A model generated the notes under the pieces. The model worked only from the letters and a program-made list of their open reading frames with translations. It did not search any database and was not told the origin of the DNA. This document shows positions 57,240-64,000 of a stretch of DNA of 64,000 bases, piece after piece; within the stretch, counting starts at the first letter, position 1; each line of letters starts with the position of its first letter. Position numbers and translations under genes: made by a program. Origin of the DNA: Ornithodoros turicata (taxonomy: Eukaryota; Arthropoda; Arachnida; Ixodida; Argasidae); contig NC_088210.1 of assembly GCF_037126465.1 (NCBI RefSeq), forward strand, positions 27,801,511 to 27,865,510. Reading direction: 5' to 3'.

Positions 57240-60200
57240 ACTTGTTGACCTGTTTAGATAAATAAATAAGACTGTTTACTCAGATACAAACGCTTAACGA
57301 CGATGAGATACAATTGTGAGATACGCCGAGTCAGAGCCATACCAGGCTTCCACCATAGGAAGTGCTCACGCCCGAAAACAAATATTAAAAATTTTAGAAT
57401 AGCCAAGACGACACACCCATGTGCCCTCCATATTTACCTCCCCAGCCATAAGTAGTAATGCACTTCGAGGTTTTACTACAAAATTCTTAAGTGATAAGTA
57501 GTGAAATACACAAATTACATACCAAATTCTACAATGAAAATTCTTTGGGCCCCAGCTCTATTATCCAAGTTCCTGGGACCCGGCATCTTGACGTTCCATC
57601 TGGGCCCTCTGGGAAAAGTGTTCTGCTTTCCTAACTGTTGTTCAGCATAAGGTACTTGCCGTGTTGCTAAAGATCTGCAGTTCACTATCCGGAGACCCCT
57701 GTGCAAGTGGGTACTCCCACAACAGTGCCACTTTGTGAAGTTTGCGATGTATTAATTTTTGCGAATCGTGCATTCAGTCAGTTTTTAATTTCATGATTGA
57801 TTCGTGCTCCAGGGCTGTTTCCTTTCACAGGATAAACGTCAAGTTGTGTTCGAGAGTACAATTTTTCGAGATTTTTTAGCGGTCGCAAAATTTGCAAAAA
57901 TTAATACATTGTGAATAAAAATGCGTTTACAGTATACACAATGGCTGCTAATACGATCAAACTCCGACGCCTCGTATGTTCAAACGGACAAGGTGACAGA
58001 TTGAAAGGTAAAGCTTATATAGGTCTAGGTCATCAATAATGAGACTCCATTTAATAGATAAACAAGGTGTTTATATTACACAAATATGTACATGGAATGT
58101 GAACATTCTACTACATCAAAAGTGTACAGTACCTTTACCTAAACAATGAGGCATCCATAAATAATTACCAATACACGTCATCCCTTCTAAAGGTGGGTAT
58201 AATGGCAAATAAATTACGTTTCCAGTGCTCGGCATGTGCCGCAAGCACGTAAACACACACGTAAATTACATGCAAATACACAATACTTTACACATTATCA
58301 TACAAAATGGCAATAACTTAGTATTGCTCCTTTGGGAGAGGACATCTTTGCAGTCCAAGGGCACTGGTGCACCAGAAGTGCAATTTTGATACTTGAAGGT
58401 AGATTAAAAAAAGAAAGAAAAAAATGAGTAGCACAAAGTGGTCACCAGTACGTTTCCTTGGAACTTTGTCAGAAACTGAAAAAAACCTCTCCTTCCTCCA
58501 GATTTTGTTTTTTTCCGGTGACACCACAGACAATTAACTAATCAAGCCGACAATGAATGAGGAGAACAACGAACCACAAAGTTAAGATTTTGATTGTCAG
58601 GTTTACTAGGTGGTTCCGCTTGTATGTACCGTGCTAACTCAACTTGATGCCGATTCATTCGCTAGTTCTGAAGAAAATAATGCATGTGGAAAGCATCAGG
58701 CATACTATGTTAAAGGGGGAGGCTTTGTGGCAGTCTTGTTTGACATAATAAACACAAAAGCAGTTACTAAAGCATATTGTCAAATCCAAACAGGCATGCT
58801 TTTGTGAAAAACTACTAGTGCTGGTCTATGAAGCAACCAGAATTATCTGTCTGCTTCCACATATCTTCATGTTCTGCCCCCTCTTATCAGCAATGTCCAT
58901 GCAGATCAAGGTTCTTTGTGCTGAGCAGGCAAGTTTTCCACCGTTGTGAAGCAGCAATCAAGTATGGGGCATGAACATTGGCTAGACTTAAAGAGCAATC
59001 GGATGACCATATCAAAAATGGCCTTGAAAACATATGAATATAAAATAGAACTGCTCACATGAAACATACCATGAATGGTTCTGCTGCATACCCCCAATTT
59101 TGTAAAAATATAATGTGCGTCAAGACATGAAGACTTATGAAGTGCTACCTGCAGACATTTTATCATAAGCTGTGGGAGGGGAAAAAAAACTGCAGGTAGC
59201 ATTTGCTGTTGGCAGAGCTCTCAGCACAGCCCCTTCACTGTTAATTGTACGGTATTTACGGTACCGTATGTACACCACGTATGTACGGTATTTACCACCA
59301 TAATTAACAGGCTCGCACAATTAATACACGCCACCCAGCTCAGGCACCCCAACCATGTCACGTGCACAGACACTTTAAAGAGTGTGTCAATTATGTAGTT
59401 AGAGTGACGTTTACTCTGTGGGTCTGGCAAATCGCGGACCACTTAAATTCACCAATGGGCAATTCAGCAATGGGGTAGAGTATCGCCTGTGGCGATGAAA
59501 CTCCCCACTCTCCAAGGTCGAAAATAAAGTTGTTGTTACTCTGTGGGACTTGAGTTCTCAATATTACTTTTTTCTGCCAGGTCCAGAGATTAAACATGCA
59601 GGTAGATCCCATATCTCTATATTTATATACTATAATTATTTTATTACTTTATTCAGAAAAAAAAAAACTTGGGGCTGTTGTGCACAAACTTCAAACTTCA
59701 AACTAACCTGAACAAGAGATTGCCTATCACAATCCAATTAATTTTCAATAAGGCCTGTGCTATTAAGAAGGGTGTGCCAAGCCCAGGAGTTCCACCTTTT
59801 GCACAGGCAGACCACTGTGCAAGGTTGCAAATGCTAGTGCCTATGGATTCTGCTTTCAATAGAGGGCACTGTGGCCAAAACGCACAATTAAGGTAGGACA
59901 TGGCTGTTATCATTCATTCTGAAGTTAATGCATCGTGGGCTTACTGAGACATTTACGATCCAGACATAATTGTCCTTGCCACGTTCACAGCAGCGCAACT
60001 CATCGTACAAAATTAAGAGCACCGTCAGAAGTGTGGACCAGTAGTTGTGCAACAGGGCTGGAACAATAATCCACATTTTCGAACACAGAATACTGTGTAG
60101 GGTTTTCACAAACGGAGAAACTTGACTTTTAAGAACACACACACATAAACTGCGGAAATCACAACTACACTGAGGTTGGCCTGCACGAACTGCATCTAAC

Positions 60201-60700
60201 TTTTAATGCCACAAGAATGGTAAATTTACCTGTTCATTTTTCTTTACTCAGATTAGTAACAAAAAAAAAAAAAAAAAGTAACACCGGACACTACATCAAC
60301 ATCCACGGCCACGGGAAAGTACATCACCTTAGGCCACACACCAACTTGACAGCACTGTTCAACCGCACCAGCCGCATGGGAGGGATAAAGGGGGGGGGTA
60401 CCCTCCTGTACCGAAGGCTACCACTCTGCCGTGAGGAGCTAGTAAGCCTTCAGCATGCGATTCGCAAGTGCCCCAAGTTACGCCTCAGCGGACCAAAATG
60501 CCTTGCCTGTAAAGCTAACCGTAAAATGAAGGAAAAAAAAGAAAAAAAAAAGGAGCCGGCAAACATTGCTGCACTTGTTGAGAAATGGCTACCACTATCT
60601 GTTCGGCATAACAAGGCAACGCAGAAGAGGTGTCAAAACAATACTGGAGGAGGGATCGTAAAATGAGGAACAACAAGGCCTTGCCAGCCTCACCAGGGTG
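57240..60700. other. 3.4-kb intergenic region, no gene seen
   Basis: STOML2 and the minus-strand gene ending at 60701 converge here. AATAAA at 57261-57266 fits the STOML2 end. Inverted CTGTTAATT/AATTAACAG arms with two TACGGTATTTAC copies lie at 59238-59310. Several poly-A runs occur. Open frames near 60217-60666 lie in the probable 3' UTR of the minus gene and look random. Confidence 0.4.
57261..57266 (+). terminator. Poly(A) signal, STOML2
   Basis: AATAAATAAG starts 22 bases after the STOML2 stop codon. Very close to the stop but canonical. Confidence 0.55.
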
Positions 60701-63700
60701 TCACTGGGCACTGCTTATGCTGGAGGAAGAGGCGGTCGACTGCGGCACGACCACACTGGGGACGCTGACCACCACGAGTGGCTTCATGATGGCCGACTGG
60801 GCGTGGTGGGCACCCAGTGCCCCCACGGTTGGGGGCAGAAACTGCTGTCCCAAGATCGCGGGCAGGTGCCCCACGGACTTCAAGAGTGTCGGAGCAGTGC
60901 CCAGCACCTGTGGGTGGCCCATCACTGACAGGGGTGTCACCAGGGGGATCTGCCCTACCGCCTGGCCCATGTGGGTCACGTGCGCCAAAGTTGGAGCGGT
61001 CGTGCGGACCTGCTTGAGGGTACCTGAAGAAAAAAAAAAGGAGTGTGTCAGACAGTCTCCTGGGGGGTAGCAGCAAGCGTCATGACTTCGGGGATGTGTA
61101 CCACAGTGAATACGGTATAGGTAGAGCCTGAAGTTTTCGGGAAATATTTTTTTCTAAATTTCGAGGGGTAAAAATCTGGTAAATAAACATGTGCACTAAA
61201 TTCGTGTGAATTCGGGTGAAAAAACTTCCAGTATGCTAAATTTGGGGTGAAATCGGGCTCAGTTACTCAACTAACTGTAGTGGTTTGGTACAAATGGTGA
61301 TGTAACTGAATTTTTCTGCCAAACAAGTAAATTAATGCATCCTACAGACATCCCAGTGAGGGCAATTTGCCGGGTAAAAATCGGGTTTCACCCTAAAGAG
61401 GCAACCTTCAATTCGGGGTGCAAATTTGGGGAAGAATCGGGTAAAACCCTAAAACTTCAGGCTCTAGGTATAGAGTGTGGTCTTGTTGCGGAGCTTTACA
61501 TTTCAGTGTCGATCAGCAGGGGAGGATCTACAGGAGGTGACCGGGTGAAGGTTGCTTGTTTAGGGTAACACCCGATTTTTTACCTGACAAATTGCCCTCA
61601 CTGAGACGGATGTCTGTAGGAATGCACACTAGGTTGTTCGGCTGCAAGTGCAGTTACATCACTGTCTGAACCAAACCAGTTCAGCTAGTTTGAATAACTG
61701 GGCCCGACTTCCCCCGAAATTTAGCATACCGAAGGCCTTTCCACCCGAATTTGCACAATTTTAGGGCACGTTTATGTACCAGAGTTTTACCACCCGAATT
61801 TAGAAAAAAAAAAAAAAGTTTCCCGAAAAACTTGAGGCTCTAATCATAAGGCACATTCACCTGGCGTCGTAATCACAGTACCAGCTGGAGCCATGGACCG
61901 TGGAGTCAAGATCTGCGGCAGCCCCCGTCGCATGGCCGCTGTCCCCTGAGTGACGGTGATGACGGCGGGACTGGACGACGCCACGACACCGCTTGCACTG
62001 GTACCGGGACTGAGGAAAAGGGACTTTGCCTGGTGCGGCGTCGCCACCAGGGTAACCGGCGAGGTGACTCCCTTCATGCCGCAGTCGCTCGTCACCCGAA
62101 CGAGCGACTGTGCCTTCGAAGCCGGGGAGCAAGAAACGGAGGATGAAGGAACAGCCAGGGCTACCAGAGGGCCGTTGGGGGACGGAGAAGTGGCTGATGT
62201 GGAGGCTGCAATGACTTTGACGCCCGCATTGGTCAGGACGGTGGGAGAGAGCAGACCGAGGCTGGTGGGGCCTACCTGCGACTGCACAACGATGGGGAGA
62301 GACGAGGGCATTAAAGGGACACTGAAATGCAAAAACAGCTTGCTCTCAAATGAAAGTTTGTGTTTCAATTGGTATTAAATTGTAATGAGCCTACATGTTC
62401 ATAAAGTTTTTGCAAGGAACAGATCTATGCTACCCCCACCATCGTCACCAGTGATTGTCTCCGTGCACATGTGTACAATATGATGCAAGACCACTGCGTG
62501 TCATTCTGCTGCCACTGATGCAACTGCGGTAGATTTGAGACCACTGTAATCAAGCACACCATATCGCATGTTGCATTTAACGCTGATGATGATGAGTTGG
62601 TGTTAAATGGTGCATGCATGAGCTAGTGTGGCCACTTTTCAGGCTCAGAAACGACGCCCTATCTGGCTCGAAGAGCGGTATATCTGGCAAACAGATTAGC
62701 GGCTACTCCTCCCTAGCGGTCACTCTTTCTGTGCACGGGTGATGCGTAGTTCTGGTTTTGGCTCATTTGCATAGCAAAATTTGGTAATTTATATCTCAAG
62801 GTATTTGGGATTTTTATTTAATTTTTATTTATTTAATAATTTATTTGAATAATGACTGGCTCCAATTCTGCTATCTCGCATTTCCCAGAAAACATTAATT
62901 AATAATAATGATAAAATAGATAAAAAGCAAGCGAGCTGGAGGCAGATATCCATGACCAAGACCCGAGACTAAGGGGAAAATATGATATATATTTTCACGT
63001 ATACATAATAAAAATTCTTCCCCCATCTCCGGTTTTTCATCGGGGATATCAATTCATAAGCTAATTAATGAATTTTAGCTAACTGGTCGTCCAGTAGTTG
63101 GATATGCTGCCCTAAAGGATATCCAACTGACAGTATAACCCTCTGCCAAGATGGCATATCAGCACTGCTCTCACAGATTCTTTTAATAAAAAAAATATGT
63201 GCCAAATAACTCACAGCATTTTTATAAAATATGTGTTAAAAAAAAAAAAAGAAGAAACATGCTGTACGTCATCAATATAAGCTTAAAGTGTGAGAGAAAA
63301 AAAAAAAAAAAAAAACGAAACTAGGCTCACCTGCTGTTGAGATGCTACCAATGTTGCCAACCCACTGCTTGAAACTATTTCTGGTTGTACTCTGTTTCCT
63401 GTTAGTGATGCCTGAAGCATCGGAGCCACCGTGGCTATGCTCTGAGGTTCACTTGCAGATGCTTTAGCGCCAGCCAGGGTGAGAATAGCATTATTGTTTG
63501 AGATAGTGATCACAGTGCTGGAGCTGACTACAGGCACTGCCTTGTTGTTGGCAGTGCTTAGTGGCTTTGGATTATCAGGATTGCCTGAAACTGTAAAATA
63601 CCTTGCTGTTAATGACCCAATCTGACGGCAGCAAGTTGACGTTTTTAAACGCTCCAGCTTCATCGAGGGTTTCCGTGCTCGGTGGTAGAAGTAATGTGAC

Positions 63701-63983
63701 ACTCAAAGTGCCATAGACAGGCTTAAATTTTTTTAGTTCAAGACACTTGGTTTAGACATGAATAGCGGTTCATACGTTGTTCATTTGGGACACGGCAAGC
63801 TGGTACTGATGAGTAAAGTGGTGGAAGATACTCGCTAAAAACACTGTGTCCACAACCTACCTATAGTGTCACATAAATAAGATGAAGGTTTTGGTGAGGA
63901 TGGTGGTGAGGATGGTGAATGTGTGGCAGGCAACTCTTGGGACACCTCTGGATCGTCGTCCAAGTCACTGTAGTTGCCACATT
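60701..63983 (-). CDS. Unidentified Ser/Thr/Val/Pro-rich protein, 3' four exons
   Basis: I do not recognise the gene. Exons 63983-63861, 63584-63331, 62281-61861 and 61023-60701 join in phase; the 5' part lies beyond the window. About 373 residues are visible. The first exon is acidic (GNYSDLDDDPEV) then Ser/Pro-rich (SPSSPPSSPKPSS). The rest is low in charge and rich in Val, Ser, Thr, Pro, Gln and Ala, with beta-prone runs such as AVPVVSSSTVITI and SSPAVITVTQG and a Ser-rich end. This composition is typical of disordered regions in transcription or chromatin regulators (LIN54-, NFRKB- or HCF-like), but no defining domain is present, so the identity is open. The splice sites are canonical: GT donors at 63860, 63330 and 61860. 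Confidence 0.7.
61122..61466. mobile_element. hAT-like MITE, family C, copy 3
   Basis: TAGAGCCTGAAGTTTTCGGG at the left and CCCTAAAACTTCAGGCTCTA at the right. The flanks GGTATAGG and GGTATAGA give an 8-bp duplication with one change. 345 bp, in the last intron of the unidentified minus-strand gene. Confidence 0.88.
61547..61842. mobile_element. Family C MITE, copy 4, one end lost
   Basis: It starts inside the family sequence at GAAGGTTGC and runs to CTTGAGGCTCTA. It is inverted relative to the adjacent copy at 61122, separated by about 80 bp. The first inverted repeat is missing. Confidence 0.75.
62640..63140. repeat. Family A dispersed repeat, third copy
   Basis: It shares GATGCGTAGTTCTGGTTTTGG, TTTGCATAGCAAAATTTGG, AATAATGACTGGCTCCAATTC and GTCGTCCAGTAGTTGGATATG with the 9.5-kb and 28.4-kb copies. 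Part of the middle (about 62903-63050) is unrelated AT-rich sequence, possibly a nested insert. Confidence 0.6.
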
Positions 63984-64000
63984 CTGTTTAAGAAAAAAAC

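Noticed and set aside
60217..60666. 149-codon plus-strand frame, Lys-rich
   Set aside because: It is antisense to the probable 3' UTR of the minus-strand gene, and the lysines come from poly-A runs.

Overview
The window is a piece of an animal nuclear chromosome. Its genes are multi-exon with GT-AG introns, on both strands, separated by long introns and AT-rich spacers full of short inverted-repeat transposons. Every recognised protein is a conserved metazoan one. Two observations narrow the host: the thioredoxin reductase ends in Gly-Cys-UGA-Gly-stop and has a readable SECIS element (a selenoprotein form that most holometabolous insects have lost), and the exon sequences resemble arthropod ones. 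I infer a non-insect arthropod, most likely a tick or other chelicerate. This is inference, not proof.

Layout. 0.3-1.9 kb (minus): an apparently intronless ASPM-type ASH-domain protein. 5.3-14.3 kb (minus): a four-exon two-pore potassium channel whose introns hold several foldback elements and a 31-bp minisatellite. 15.0-16.5 kb (plus): the checkpoint clamp subunit RAD1, head-to-head with the channel. 17.2-19.6 kb (plus): the nine-exon C11orf54-type zinc ester hydrolase. 21.8-22.9 kb (plus): an unidentified glycosylated single-pass membrane protein. 24.5-32.8 kb (plus): a complete 22-exon ANKFY1/Rabankyrin-5. 36.2-39.5 kb (minus): NFATC2IP/NIP45-like protein with two SUMO-like domains. 40.7-46.5 kb (minus): selenocysteine thioredoxin reductase, 13 exons found and the first coding exon missing. 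47.5-48.3 kb (plus): an intronless PhnD-like solute-binding-fold protein, head-to-head with thioredoxin reductase. 50.0-54.4 kb (minus): VMP1, 11 exons. 56.2-57.2 kb (plus): intronless-coding STOML2, head-to-head with VMP1. 60.7-64.0 kb (minus): the last four exons of an unidentified Ser/Thr/Val/Pro-rich, probably nuclear, protein.

The exon models were built by matching splice sites and checking that phases are continuous across every junction. RAD1, C11orf54, ANKFY1, VMP1, NFATC2IP and the channel each give an uninterrupted reading frame of near-normal family length. The genes do not form a pathway. The themes are endosomal and ER membrane dynamics (ANKFY1, VMP1), DNA damage and SUMO biology (RAD1, NFATC2IP), and mitochondrial and redox function (STOML2, thioredoxin reductase).

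The most unusual items are the bacterial-type PhnD fold as a single-exon animal gene, the selenocysteine/SECIS module, and a set of well-preserved non-autonomous DNA transposons with intact terminal inverted repeats and target-site duplications, almost all inside introns. I found no convincing tRNA, rRNA, CRISPR or viral sequence.
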